The notes beneath the pieces were generated by a model that did no database searches, was not told where the DNA came from, and saw only the letters and a list, made by a program, of their open reading frames with translations. Below, one piece after another: positions 26,514 through 35,358 of a stretch of 64,000 nt of DNA (position 1 is the stretch's first letter; the number at the start of each line of letters is the position of its first letter). The position numbers and the translations under genes were made by a program. This stretch comes from Bacilli bacterium (GTDB lineage: Bacteria; Bacillota_I; Bacilli_A; RF39; UBA660). Location of the stretch: positions 195,100 through 259,099 of the forward strand of contig JAGAIS010000006.1 of NCBI GenBank assembly GCA_017626405.1, in the 5' to 3' direction.

Positions 26514-26545
26514 ATAAAAAATGACTCGATTAAACAAGTCATTTA
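26514..26545 (-). terminator. intrinsic terminator of the kinase-like gene
   Basis: AAATGACT and AGTCATTT arms with a 10-base loop, then TTTTTT on the minus strand. The 26425-26513 stretch before it holds no gene that I can see. Confidence 0.7.
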
Positions 26546-26588
26546 AAAATATAATTTAAAAATCAACACCATCAAAAATTATTTATTC

Positions 26589-27242
26589 TTAACATCTATT
26601 ATTCTTAATATAATCTAAAGGAGTTTTATATAGTTTTAACTCTTTTGCTAAATATTCGACTGGGTCATTATCTTTATACGAAAACATTAGACTAGGCATA
26701 ACAAGTCTATTATAGTTAAAAAAATAAGATAAAACCAAGTATTTAAATTGGCCTCTATTAAAATCTTTTAAATTACTAGATGTTCCAATATAATCATAAA
26801 AATCAGGATCTATTAGTACAATTCTATCAGATAAAACTATAGTATTTACTTCACTAGCATCATGAATTTTTATACCTAACTCACTGAGAATATCAAATAG
26901 AGATAACAATTCTCTCAATTGTTCAATACAAAACTCTGTATCTCTTTCTAAAAAATTAAAAGTTTCCCCTTCTATTTCATGATAAGTGTATGCTTCCACC
27001 ATATCACTTGTCTTAGGTACTCGGTGATACTTTTCAACTAAATCGATAAAGTTTCTATGCTTTACTTTTTTTATTATATCGAAGTTTTCTTCACTTATGA
27101 CTGAAGATGATTTATTATTAACAAGTTGAAAAACCTTTACCATTAGACCATCATTTCTAAATATCTCAGAACTTCCACCACGATAAATAGGCTTCACATT
27201 ATCATCTAAGATAATTGTATCATTATTACCCTTTAATTCCAC
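26589..27242 (-). CDS. small protein-kinase-like protein
   Basis: The 217-residue sequence has a kinase-like order of motifs: RGGSSEIF (glycine loop, about 21-28), LMVKVF (ATP-binding Lys), EENFDIIKKVKH (helix C Glu), GIKIHDASEVNTIVL (an HD....N catalytic loop, about 124-138) and VLIDPDFYD (DPD in place of DFG). The C-lobe is very short. I infer a minimal eukaryotic-like kinase or an antibiotic/sugar kinase relative. Its own extended -10 promoter and AGGAG site precede it. It lies just downstream of the nrtR terminator, so a tie to NAD control is only positional. Confidence 0.6.
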   Translation of the reverse strand: MELKGNNDTIILDDNVKPIYRGGSSEIFRNDGLMVKVFQLVNNKSSSVISEENFDIIKKVKHRNFIDLVEKYHRVPKTSDMVEAYTYHEIEGETFNFLERDTEFCIEQLRELLSLFDILSELGIKIHDASEVNTIVLSDRIVLIDPDFYDYIGTSSNLKDFNRGQFKYLVLSYFFNYNRLVMPSLMFSYKDNDPVEYLAKELKLYKTPLDYIKNNRC

Positions 27243-27265
27243 ATAACCACTCCTTTTGAAGATAT

Positions 27266-27274
27266 ATTATAACA
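27266..27274 (-). promoter_or_regulatory. extended -10 promoter of the kinase-like gene
   Basis: TGTTATAAT on the minus strand, 24 bases upstream of the ATG at 27242. No -35 hexamer is evident, as usual for extended -10 promoters. Confidence 0.6.
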
Positions 27275-27281
27275 CGACACA

Positions 27282-27313
27282 TAAAAAAGAGTAGAATTTA
27301 TTAATTTCTACCC
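27282..27313 (-). terminator. intrinsic terminator at the end of the NAD cluster
   Basis: GGGTAGAA and TTCTACTC arms (one G-T pair), then TTTTTT on the minus strand. It overlaps the nrtR stop codon. Confidence 0.75.
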
Positions 27314-28122
27314 TTATATTTAAATAACTTACTTGGTCTATGTCCTTCTCCGGTTTTTATTTTTTCCGTCTTTACAACTTTTGGTTCAATAATTCTTCTA
27401 AATGCTGGATCCAATAATTTTTTATTTAAAATTACTTCATATACTTGTTGTAATTCGCCCAAAGTAAAATATTCAGGCATCATATTAAATACAATATCAG
27501 TATATTCACATTTATTCTTTAATCTTTCTAATCCCAATAGAATAACCTTCGCATGATCGAATGCCAAAGAATCATTTTTTACAATATTAAATGAATACCT
27601 ATCAGTTGTCTCTTCTCTCAATGTCTTCTCAATTTGGAAACTGATTGTCGTCTCACCTGAATCGAGAACGATATCAACGACATTATTCTTCTCTTCATAT
27701 AAAGTTATATCAAACCATTTAGCACGTTCACCAAGTTTATCTTGTAATCTATCTTTATCGACAAGTGCCATATAAGATACTGATACAACTCGCATACGAG
27801 GATCGCGATCAACAGAACCAAATGTATATAATTGTTCTAAATATATATGATCAAGATTTGTCTCTCTTTTTAAAATTCTTCTTGGAGCATCTTCTAAATC
27901 TTCATCGATATTTAAGAATCCTCCAGGCAAACACCACTTATCTTTATATGGATAGTTTTCTCTATTAACTAGTAAGATACTCATCTTCTTAGCATCATTT
28001 TTTCGATAATTAACCTTTTCTTGATTAGATACGCTGAATATTAATATATCAGCTGTAATCGATAACAAATCAAAGTCAGACTTGTTATAGGCTGCTAAAA
28101 ATTCTTCTTCACTAGCAAACAT
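27301..28122 (-). CDS. nrtR: NrtR-type Nudix transcriptional regulator of NAD metabolism
   Basis: NrtR proteins sense ADP-ribose or related NAD products and repress NAD synthesis genes. The 273-residue protein has an N-terminal Nudix domain (about 18-150) and a C-terminal winged helix (YFTLGELQQVYEVILNKKLLDPAFRR, about 215-240). The Nudix box GGFLNIDEDLEDAPRR then ILKRETN lacks the REUxEE glutamates, as in regulators that lost hydrolysis. SGETTISFQ and the Arg-rich DNA-binding wing are typical. RBS AGAGGTGG. It is the last gene of the NAD run. Confidence 0.93.
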   Translation of the reverse strand: MFASEEEFLAAYNKSDFDLLSITADILIFSVSNQEKVNYRKNDAKKMSILLVNRENYPYKDKWCLPGGFLNIDEDLEDAPRRILKRETNLDHIYLEQLYTFGSVDRDPRMRVVSVSYMALVDKDRLQDKLGERAKWFDITLYEEKNNVVDIVLDSGETTISFQIEKTLREETTDRYSFNIVKNDSLAFDHAKVILLGLERLKNKCEYTDIVFNMMPEYFTLGELQQVYEVILNKKLLDPAFRRIIEPKVVKTEKIKTGEGHRPSKLFKYKGRN

Positions 28123-28153
28123 ACTACCACCTCTATTTCAATTATATCACATA

Positions 28154-28957
28154 TTATCTTTCCAATATTTTATTATTTATTACTTTTATAAAATGAAAAT
28201 CATTCATTCTAAGGCACTTAATTGTCTTAGCTCCAATCTTAGATTCTACTTTAATAGCATCTTTAATCGTGTGATTAACTCCATCTACAGATAAGAATAA
28301 ATCATCATATTCTTTTTCGGGTACTAAAGAAATTACTTTATCTCCCGGAATAATAACTGAATTATTTAAAGTTCTAAAACATTTATTGTTCAAAGGAGCT
28401 ATAGGTGTAATCTGTAATGTTTTTAAAGTATTATAGACAATAGATCCACCAAAACTCATATTGTAAGCGGTTGATCCTGTAGAAGTACTTATGAGTATTC
28501 CATCTCCGGTAAACCTTTCTAAGAGTTCGCCTTCGACATATACGGGAAGTTTTAAAGTATTAAACTCAATATTTCTCAAGACAACTTCATTTAAAGATTC
28601 ATATATCTTAACATCGTTTTCAGTGATTACTTTAGTCTCTTGAATTCCCAATTCTTCTATCTTAAATTTATTGCTATTTAATCTTTTAACAAAATCTAAG
28701 GTTGTATTAAGATCTATCTCTTGAAGAAATCCTAAAGTTCCACAATTAATACCTATATAATATATTTTATCATTAAAGTTATTATCTTTTATCATTCTCA
28801 AAAAAGATCCATCGCCACCAATAGATATTGCCAAATCATAGTTCTTTTTAACAATCTTAAAACCATACTTAACAAGTTCTAACTCTAAATCTTTAGCTAC
28901 TACGCATGACTTTTCATTATCATTTACAAACAGTTTAATCTTATTAATTCTTCTCAT
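28154..28957 (-). CDS. nadK: NAD kinase
   Basis: Phosphorylates NAD to NADP. The 267-residue protein has ISIGGDGSFLRMI (GGDG motif, near 46), INCGTLGFL, TGDGILISTSTGSTAYNMSFGG (near 146) and SVDG. These are diagnostic for NadK. It overlaps the PncC gene by 14 bases. The N-terminus starts with MRRINKIKLFVN. It lies in the NAD gene run. Confidence 0.97.
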   Translation of the reverse strand: MRRINKIKLFVNDNEKSCVVAKDLELELVKYGFKIVKKNYDLAISIGGDGSFLRMIKDNNFNDKIYYIGINCGTLGFLQEIDLNTTLDFVKRLNSNKFKIEELGIQETKVITENDVKIYESLNEVVLRNIEFNTLKLPVYVEGELLERFTGDGILISTSTGSTAYNMSFGGSIVYNTLKTLQITPIAPLNNKCFRTLNNSVIIPGDKVISLVPEKEYDDLFLSVDGVNHTIKDAIKVESKIGAKTIKCLRMNDFHFIKVINNKILER

Positions 28958-29423
28958 TTACAACACGCCCTAACTCGTCAATTATTGCATCTATTACTAA
29001 ATCTTTATTCTCTCTTCGAGATTTTTTATCTACTTTAAGTGATAAATCTACATATTCACCATCATGATAAATACTTATAAATACTTCATTATCAGCACCA
29101 AAGTTATTTGCCTCATCAGCACGATTTAATTTTCCCGTTATACCTATTCCATAAGTAGAATTTGCAAAATCACTTATATTCTTAGCCATTTCATGAGCGG
29201 TTTCTATACTATACACTGAATATTTATCAATAATATTAGAATCTACTCCCATTTTAATTTTGTATTCATTCGAATATGTAACTGCACTAAATTTTAAGAC
29301 ATTTGAAGCCCCTTCTATGTTAGTTATTGCATTTGCAACTCCGCCTCCAGTGCATGACTCCATCGTAGCTATCGTTTCATTATTCTTAGATAATATTTCA
29401 ATTATCTCCTTAAAATCCTTCAT
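28944..29423 (-). CDS. pncC: nicotinamide-nucleotide amidase (CinA C-terminal family)
   Basis: Stand-alone CinA C-terminal domain proteins hydrolyse NMN to nicotinic acid mononucleotide and so recycle NMN released by ligase and other NAD-using reactions. The 159 residues contain ATMESCTGGGVANAITN (catalytic Ser in ES.TGG, about 18-34), FSAVTYSNEYKI and GIGITGKL. The usual GP in GITGPAG is replaced (GKLNRADE), a small variation. It overlaps nadK and sits 10 bases after nadD. Confidence 0.92.
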   Translation of the reverse strand: MKDFKEIIEILSKNNETIATMESCTGGGVANAITNIEGASNVLKFSAVTYSNEYKIKMGVDSNIIDKYSVYSIETAHEMAKNISDFANSTYGIGITGKLNRADEANNFGADNEVFISIYHDGEYVDLSLKVDKKSRRENKDLVIDAIIDELGRVVNEKN

Positions 29424-29432
29424 TATATCCCT

Positions 29433-30005
29433 CTATTCATAAAAGTGATTATCTTTAATGTACTTAAATACATCTTCATCTAAAAAATCTTCATAAGAAT
29501 CTATATTTTCTCTAATCATTGTCGACGAAATGCTCGAAATTCCAATGTTAGCAACAATAATATTATCCCTATAATCACTGAATCTTTCTAATATCTTATC
29601 GATATTATCCGTTTCTCTTTTTATTACTAATACTTTATAATTACTTAAAATACAATAACCATATTTCCATCTATCCATATAAGTAAGATTATCTGTTCCA
29701 CATATAAAATAGATATCATCTTTAGGATATTCATTCTTGAAGTAATCAAGAGTTTCAATAGTATATGTATCATTAGTAACCATCTCATGATTATCGACAC
29801 TTAGATTATCATATTTACGAGTAATAAGACGCACCATTTCAAATCGGTTACTACTCGATAGCATATTACTCTTATACTTATATTTATCTCCCGTTGGAAC
29901 AAATATAACTCTATCTACATATTTATCTTCAATTAGTTTTACGGCAATGTTTTCATGCATTTTATGGGGAGGATTAAATGAACCACCAAATATCCCAATT
30001 TTCAT
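29433..30005 (-). CDS. nadD: nicotinate-nucleotide adenylyltransferase
   Basis: Converts nicotinic acid mononucleotide to deamido-NAD. Seen: GIFGGSFNPPHKMH (nucleotidyltransferase HxGH-type loop, about 4-17), PTGDKYKYK, ICGTDNLTYMDRW and the C-terminal SISSTMIREN. Length 190 is normal. The signature His-x-x-His reads HKMH. ATG at 30005 follows AGGTGAGG; GTG at 30014 overlaps it. Confidence 0.96.
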   Translation of the reverse strand: MKIGIFGGSFNPPHKMHENIAVKLIEDKYVDRVIFVPTGDKYKYKSNMLSSSNRFEMVRLITRKYDNLSVDNHEMVTNDTYTIETLDYFKNEYPKDDIYFICGTDNLTYMDRWKYGYCILSNYKVLVIKRETDNIDKILERFSDYRDNIIVANIGISSISSTMIRENIDSYEDFLDEDVFKYIKDNHFYE

Positions 30006-30023
30006 TTTCCTCACCTTCTTATC

Positions 30024-31118
30024 TTATCTATTTTCTTTTAATTGTAATAATTTTTGATATGTTTCATTACCATCATGATGTAATGGTTCTAGAGATTCTC
30101 CATTATTTAAACGACTTACTATTTGTGCAATTTTCTCGCTGCAATCAACATCTACATACCATTCTCTATCTTTAATATATCTTGGCACATAAGTTATATT
30201 TGTCGAATAAACTTTGTCAATTAAACCTTTATTATAAGCTTCATCAAACGCATCTATTCCTTCAGAGAACAAAGCAAATGTTGCACATATTAACACCTTC
30301 TTTGCGCCCTTTTCTTTAGCTTTCTCGGCTATATCTAAAACACTTCCTCCGCTCGCTATCATATCATCGACAATAATTATATTCATGCCTTCCATACTAT
30401 CTCCTAAATAGTCATGTGCAACTATTGGATTTTTACCATTTACTAAGACTGAATAATCTCTTCTCTTATTGAAAAATCCAACTTTACATTTAATCAAATC
30501 AGCATAATATCTTGCTCTTTCAACGGCTCCTGCATCAGGTGCAATAACAAGTACATTATTAAGTGAATCAGCATCATTTATATACATTGATTCTAGAACA
30601 CTGCTAGTTGCATAAAAATTATCAAAGGCCATTCTTGGAACAGCATTTGCAACACTAGGATCATGAGCATCAAAAGTAACAAACGATCTAATTCGATAAT
30701 ATTCAAGTTCTTGCAAACCCATTGCACAATCTAGAGATTCTCTTCCTTTTCTCTTATGTTGACGAGATTCATATAGAAGAGGCATTACAACTGATACTCT
30801 TCTAGCATGATTAGAAGTTGCTGCAATCACTCTTTTAACATCTGCAAAATGTTCATCAGGTCCAAGAATATGATCTACTCCACGATACTTTCTCGTAATA
30901 GAATAATTACCTACATCACTTAATATATAAACATCTTTTTCTCTAATAGATTCACAAATTTCTAACTTTCCTTCACCATTTGCAAACCTCGATTCCTTAA
31001 TTGGAACTATATAACTAGTATCACTATTTCTTAGTACTTTTAAATGATTATCTACTAGTTCACCTAATTCTTTCGCATTTTCAAGTACGATTAGTTTTAA
31101 ATCGTCAATTTTTGTCAT
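30024..31118 (-). CDS. prs: ribose-phosphate pyrophosphokinase (PRPP synthetase)
   Basis: Makes PRPP, the co-substrate of PncB and of nucleotide synthesis. Seen: VMPLLYESRQHKRKGRES (catalytic flexible loop, RQ.R type), FDAHDPSVANAV, and the PRPP-binding motif IIIVDDMIASGGSV. ATG at 31118 gives a normal N-terminus (MTKIDDLKLI) and has GGGTGG about 9 bases upstream. The frame stays open to 31169, but that ATG lies only 7 bases from the -10 element. The 364-residue length is longer than most Prs (about 315), with insertions. A promoter of its own suggests a separate or extra transcript. Confidence 0.93.
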   Translation of the reverse strand: MTKIDDLKLIVLENAKELGELVDNHLKVLRNSDTSYIVPIKESRFANGEGKLEICESIREKDVYILSDVGNYSITRKYRGVDHILGPDEHFADVKRVIAATSNHARRVSVVMPLLYESRQHKRKGRESLDCAMGLQELEYYRIRSFVTFDAHDPSVANAVPRMAFDNFYATSSVLESMYINDADSLNNVLVIAPDAGAVERARYYADLIKCKVGFFNKRRDYSVLVNGKNPIVAHDYLGDSMEGMNIIIVDDMIASGGSVLDIAEKAKEKGAKKVLICATFALFSEGIDAFDEAYNKGLIDKVYSTNITYVPRYIKDREWYVDVDCSEKIAQIVSRLNNGESLEPLHHDGNETYQKLLQLKENR

Positions 31119-31144
31119 TACCCAATACCACCCATCTATATTCT

Positions 31145-31166
31145 GAGAATGCATCCATACATTCTC
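31145..31166 (-). other. stem-loop in the prs mRNA leader
   Basis: GAGAATG and CATTCTC arms enclose an 8-base loop about 30 bases upstream of the prs start. Its role is unknown. Confidence 0.4.
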
Positions 31167-31175
31167 CATAGTTAA

Positions 31176-31184
31176 ATTATAACA
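31176..31184 (-). promoter_or_regulatory. extended -10 promoter of prs
   Basis: TGTTATAAT on the minus strand (TATAAT at 31176-31181). The region 31185-31294 before it is AT-rich and shows no gene. Confidence 0.6.
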
Positions 31185-31294
31185 TCTTTATGATTAAAAA
31201 GGGATGCCTAAAATATATCTTTTTAATATTTTATATCACCAAATATTTTTCTACTGTCATCAATCATTTAATCCCTATATATTCACATTATTTG

Positions 31295-33232
31295 CTATTC
31301 CATATTATTTAGTTCTATAATCCAATCGTTAACAGACGCATCACTCGGCATTCTTAAATCTCCTCTAGGAGAAACAGATATTGTACCAACTTTAGGTCCA
31401 TCAGGTAGGCAACTGCGTTTAAATTGTTGACTGAAGAATCTCTTGATAAATACTATCAACCATTTTTTTATTTCTTCACTCTTAGTATCAGTAAAAGTAT
31501 TCTTGGCGAGATAATAAATCTTAGTAGGCTCAGCTCCATATCTCAAGAAGTGATATAGGAAGAAATCGTGTAATGCATAAGGTCCAATTGTATTTTCCGT
31601 CAATTGTAATATTTCTCCCGATTCACTAGGAGGCAAAAGTTCTGGCGATACCGGAGTATTGACAATGTCCATAATTATATTTGATTTATCCTTGTCCTCT
31701 TCTATTTCAGCAAAGTATGTTACTAAATATCTAACTAAAGTCTTTGGTATCGATACATTGACAGCATACATACTCATATGATCTCCATTATAAGTACACC
31801 AACCTAACGCAAGTTCCGATAGATCCCCAGTACCAATGACTAACCCTCCTACTTTATTTGCATAGTCCATTAATATTTGCGTTCTCTCACGAGCTTGAAC
31901 ATTTTCATAAGTTACATCCAACTTTGCAGGATCGTGATCGATATCTTTAAAATGTTGTAGACAAGCATCTTTAATATTTATCTCTTTTAAAGTAGCTCCA
32001 TATAATTCAACAAATTTACAAGCATTGTTATATGTTCTATTAGTTGTACCAAATCCCGGCATCGTTATACCAATTATATCCTTTTTATCAAGTCCTAAAA
32101 TATCATAAGCTTTATTTATTACTAAAAATGCTAAAGTTGAATCAAGGCCACCAGAAATTCCAATAACACATTTCTTTATTCCCGTAGCATCTAATCTTTT
32201 AGCTAGTGCATAAGCTTGAATATTTAGTATTTCTTCACATCTTTTTGATCGGCTTACAGAATCTTTTGGAACAAAAGGATAAGCTTCATAAGATCTCGCT
32301 AGCTCACTACCTGCATCATATCCTTTAAAATCAATGATATCATATACTTTATCTCGATCTTTAATAACTCCCATATAAGAAATATCTCTAAACCTCATAT
32401 TTTCTAATCGCGCTAAATCAACATCACTAAAAATTAAATTGGATTCGAAATTAAAACGATCATTCTTTGCTAGACATTTACCATTTTCATAGATAAATGA
32501 AGAACCTCCAAATACCAAATCAGTAGTTGATTCATTAATACCACTAGAAGCATAGCAATAAGCACTTATTGTCTTCTCCGATTGACTCTTAACTAAACTC
32601 TTGCGATATTCAGCTTTGCCAATAATTTCATTGGAAGCGGATAAATTAAAAATCACTTTTGCACCATGAATAGTAAGTTCATTAGAAGGAGGATAAGTAC
32701 ACCAAAGATCTTCACATATCTCGATTCCAAACATTCTCATATTATCTTTATTTTCACGGAATAAAATATTAGTTTTAAAAGGAACTTCTTCATCATCGAT
32801 GATAATTGAATCACTTATTCTCCTATTATCCTCACTGAACCAACGCTTCTCATAGAATTCTCCATAATTAGGGATATAAGTTTTCGGAACAATTCCTAAA
32901 ATATGTCCACTCTCTAATACTGCGGCACAGTTAAACAATTGATTATCACACTTTACTGGCAATCCAACAATAAAGACTCCTTTTACATTTTTGGTATAAT
33001 TTTTTAATTCAATTAATCCTTCCATTGCTCGATTAATCAAATGTTCATTTAGAAATAAATCTGCGCATGTATAACCTACCAAAGATAATTCTTGGAAAGC
33101 TGTCACTTCAACATTCTTGCTACTCGCTTCATCCATTACTTTTTTAATACTCTCGACATTGAATTCAACATCACTTATTTTAATTTTAGAAACAGCAGCT
33201 CCCACTCTCATAAATCCGTATTTTTTACTCAT
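31295..33232 (-). CDS. nadE: glutamine-dependent NAD synthetase
   Basis: Amidates deamido-NAD to NAD with ammonia from glutamine. The 645-residue protein fuses an N-terminal nitrilase-type glutaminase (Glu48, Lys117, Cys173 in FQELSL, VPKTY and EICEDLW) to the C-terminal synthetase (GISGGLDSTLAF loop near 360, VIGTGDLSE, and YNGDHMSMYAVN). All catalytic motifs are present. It lies 20 bases after the ADP-ribose Nudix gene. Confidence 0.97.
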   Translation of the reverse strand: MSKKYGFMRVGAAVSKIKISDVEFNVESIKKVMDEASSKNVEVTAFQELSLVGYTCADLFLNEHLINRAMEGLIELKNYTKNVKGVFIVGLPVKCDNQLFNCAAVLESGHILGIVPKTYIPNYGEFYEKRWFSEDNRRISDSIIIDDEEVPFKTNILFRENKDNMRMFGIEICEDLWCTYPPSNELTIHGAKVIFNLSASNEIIGKAEYRKSLVKSQSEKTISAYCYASSGINESTTDLVFGGSSFIYENGKCLAKNDRFNFESNLIFSDVDLARLENMRFRDISYMGVIKDRDKVYDIIDFKGYDAGSELARSYEAYPFVPKDSVSRSKRCEEILNIQAYALAKRLDATGIKKCVIGISGGLDSTLAFLVINKAYDILGLDKKDIIGITMPGFGTTNRTYNNACKFVELYGATLKEINIKDACLQHFKDIDHDPAKLDVTYENVQARERTQILMDYANKVGGLVIGTGDLSELALGWCTYNGDHMSMYAVNVSIPKTLVRYLVTYFAEIEEDKDKSNIIMDIVNTPVSPELLPPSESGEILQLTENTIGPYALHDFFLYHFLRYGAEPTKIYYLAKNTFTDTKSEEIKKWLIVFIKRFFSQQFKRSCLPDGPKVGTISVSPRGDLRMPSDASVNDWIIELNNME

Positions 33233-33251
33233 AATTACATCACTTTCTTTT

Positions 33252-33854
33252 CTAATTTTTTCTCTTTAAGGTTTTCCTAGCTTCCTCTATAGCTATTATA
33301 CCATTAGCATCGTTAATAATACCAGTATCTAAAAGATAATATAGATCGTCTAATGAGCACTTCATATATTTTATATATTCATCGCAATCAAGTTTTTGCG
33401 GATACTTTTCAATACATCCAAGCGCTAAAAAGCAAGTGTTATAAGCTGCACTTATTCCCTGATCCTGATAATAGGACTTTAAAGGAATAAGTTCTTGAGA
33501 CTCGCATCCTATCTCTTCTCTTAACTCTCTTTTTGCGGCCATCATTGGAGTTTCCCCGGGATCGATATAACCCGCAGGGATTTCAACTCCAATTCCATTT
33601 TTTGTAAACACTCGAGGTTGTACAATGACAAAAGTTTCATTCTCTAGAGTTACGGGAACTATTACGACAGCACTTCCATCTCGATTATTTTTAGTTAGCT
33701 TTTCGCGATTAAATGTTTTACCATTTGCAAGAGTTACTTGATGAGTCTCTATATCCAAAAACTTATGTCCCGCATTGGGAGTCTGATCCATATCTACGAC
33801 ATTTAATTCTTCTTTTAACTTTTCTAAATCTTCAATAATCTTTCTCGTTTTCAT
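33252..33854 (-). CDS. ADP-ribose pyrophosphatase-type Nudix hydrolase
   Basis: The 200-residue protein has a perfect Nudix box: GYIDPGETPMMAAKRELREE then IG (about 98-120). An N-terminal segment of ADP-ribose pyrophosphatase type precedes it (GKTFNREKLTKNNRDGSAVVIVPV). It probably splits ADP-ribose to ribose-5-phosphate and AMP, recycling NAD breakdown products, and may lower the NrtR ligand. The genomic place between pncB and nadE supports this. Substrate is inferred from domain layout and context. Confidence 0.9.
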   Translation of the reverse strand: MKTRKIIEDLEKLKEELNVVDMDQTPNAGHKFLDIETHQVTLANGKTFNREKLTKNNRDGSAVVIVPVTLENETFVIVQPRVFTKNGIGVEIPAGYIDPGETPMMAAKRELREEIGCESQELIPLKSYYQDQGISAAYNTCFLALGCIEKYPQKLDCDEYIKYMKCSLDDLYYLLDTGIINDANGIIAIEEARKTLKRKN

Positions 33855-33861
33855 ATTCCAC

Positions 33862-35331
33862 CTATTTCAATGCTAGAGATTTATGTTCTTCTATCAAATT
33901 ATTTTTGAACTCTACATATTCAGGTGTTGCACTAACATGATATACTGAAGGCATATTTGCTCTTTTTACTTCCGGATAAAGGGTTGCCATTTGAGCTTCA
34001 CAATAAGCCTTGACTGTATCTAAATCCGGATCATCAAATACTAGTTTTCCATTATCAAAAATTGTTTGTTGTAATGGTACAATTTCAAAATCAGTAATTC
34101 TTTGCTTCTTTAGATAATCTGTTGGACTTACAATAATTAGATCATCACTTTCGATCTGTTCATTTTCTCGAGTCATAATATCTGCTACTGCATAACCTGT
34201 ATTTTTATCATAGGCACGATATAGATTTTTAATATCAGGATTAACTATTTTGATAGTATCTTCACTTAATTTAATCTTAGGAACCCAAGTGCTACCATCC
34301 TTTAATGCAACTTCTTTATATACGCATCCCATTCTTCCTTCCGGTTTACTGATATTATCCCCAACACCCAATGAATCAAATTCAGCTCCTTGATTAATCA
34401 ATGTCTCAATTGTCTCTGCAGTTAAACCATTACTCAAACATATTTTAGTTTGTGGAAATCCAGCCTCAATAAACATTTTTCTCGCTTCCTTAGATAGATA
34501 AGCCAAATCTCCTGAATCAATTCGAATACCAATATGATCTGTGCTTATTCCGTTTTCTCTCATCCATTCAAAAGTTTTAATGGCATTAGGTATACCGCTC
34601 CTTAGAGTATCAAATGTATCTACTAGTAAAATGCAATTATTTGGATAATTCCTAGCAAATTCCTTAAATGCTTCAAGTTCATTATCGAAACTCTCAATCC
34701 AACTATGCGCCATTGTTCCAAGTCCAACTTTATTAACCATATCTGCAGCTTCGTCATTACTCGTTCCAATACATCCAGCCATCATGCCATATAAAGATGC
34801 ATCAATAGCTGCCTCAGTACCATCCGCACGGCGTGCACCAAATTCCATGACTCCTACCCCTTTAGGTGTTGCTTCTATAATTCGCCTTGCTCCCGTAGCA
34901 TGTTCCATAGCTCCATTTACTAAAGATAGAATAGCTGTCTCAAGAATCTGAGCTTCCATTACTTTTGCAACTACTGTTATAAGTGGTTCATTTGGAAATA
35001 CTGGTGTACCATCAGGCATAGCTTTTATCGTACCAGTAAATTTAAAATTTCTCAAATATTCAACATATTCATCACTAAAACCTGCTCTTTTAAAATAATC
35101 TAATTCCTTTTCGCCAAAGTGCAAATGTTCAATATAGGATATAACCTTATCAACACCAGCCATAATAGCATATCCACCATTATTTGGAACTTTTCTAAAA
35201 AATACATCAAATGCTGCTAAAGTATCTTTCTTTCCTGAAGCTAAATATCCTTGAGCCATCTTATGCTCATAATTGTCAGTCAACAAACTATAATTTCTTC
35301 CCAATCTTTCATAACCATTAAATATTTTCAT
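33862..35331 (-). CDS. pncB: nicotinate phosphoribosyltransferase
   Basis: Joins nicotinic acid and PRPP to nicotinic acid mononucleotide, the first committed step of salvage. The 489-residue sequence shows LLTDNYEHKMAQGYL (N-terminus), EFGARRADG (near 175), GTMAHSWIESF, IRIDSGDLAYL and GVGDNIS. These are the family signatures, including the catalytic phospho-acceptor His in MAHSW. It is second in the run, 27 bases after pncA-like. Confidence 0.97.
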   Translation of the reverse strand: MKIFNGYERLGRNYSLLTDNYEHKMAQGYLASGKKDTLAAFDVFFRKVPNNGGYAIMAGVDKVISYIEHLHFGEKELDYFKRAGFSDEYVEYLRNFKFTGTIKAMPDGTPVFPNEPLITVVAKVMEAQILETAILSLVNGAMEHATGARRIIEATPKGVGVMEFGARRADGTEAAIDASLYGMMAGCIGTSNDEAADMVNKVGLGTMAHSWIESFDNELEAFKEFARNYPNNCILLVDTFDTLRSGIPNAIKTFEWMRENGISTDHIGIRIDSGDLAYLSKEARKMFIEAGFPQTKICLSNGLTAETIETLINQGAEFDSLGVGDNISKPEGRMGCVYKEVALKDGSTWVPKIKLSEDTIKIVNPDIKNLYRAYDKNTGYAVADIMTRENEQIESDDLIIVSPTDYLKKQRITDFEIVPLQQTIFDNGKLVFDDPDLDTVKAYCEAQMATLYPEVKRANMPSVYHVSATPEYVEFKNNLIEEHKSLALK

Positions 35332-35358
35332 AATATTACCTCCAACTTGTTAATTGTA

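Noticed and set aside
31119-31169. 17-residue N-terminal extension of Prs
   Set aside because: It would start 7 bases after the -10 element and has no SD; the normal Prs N-terminus begins at 31118.
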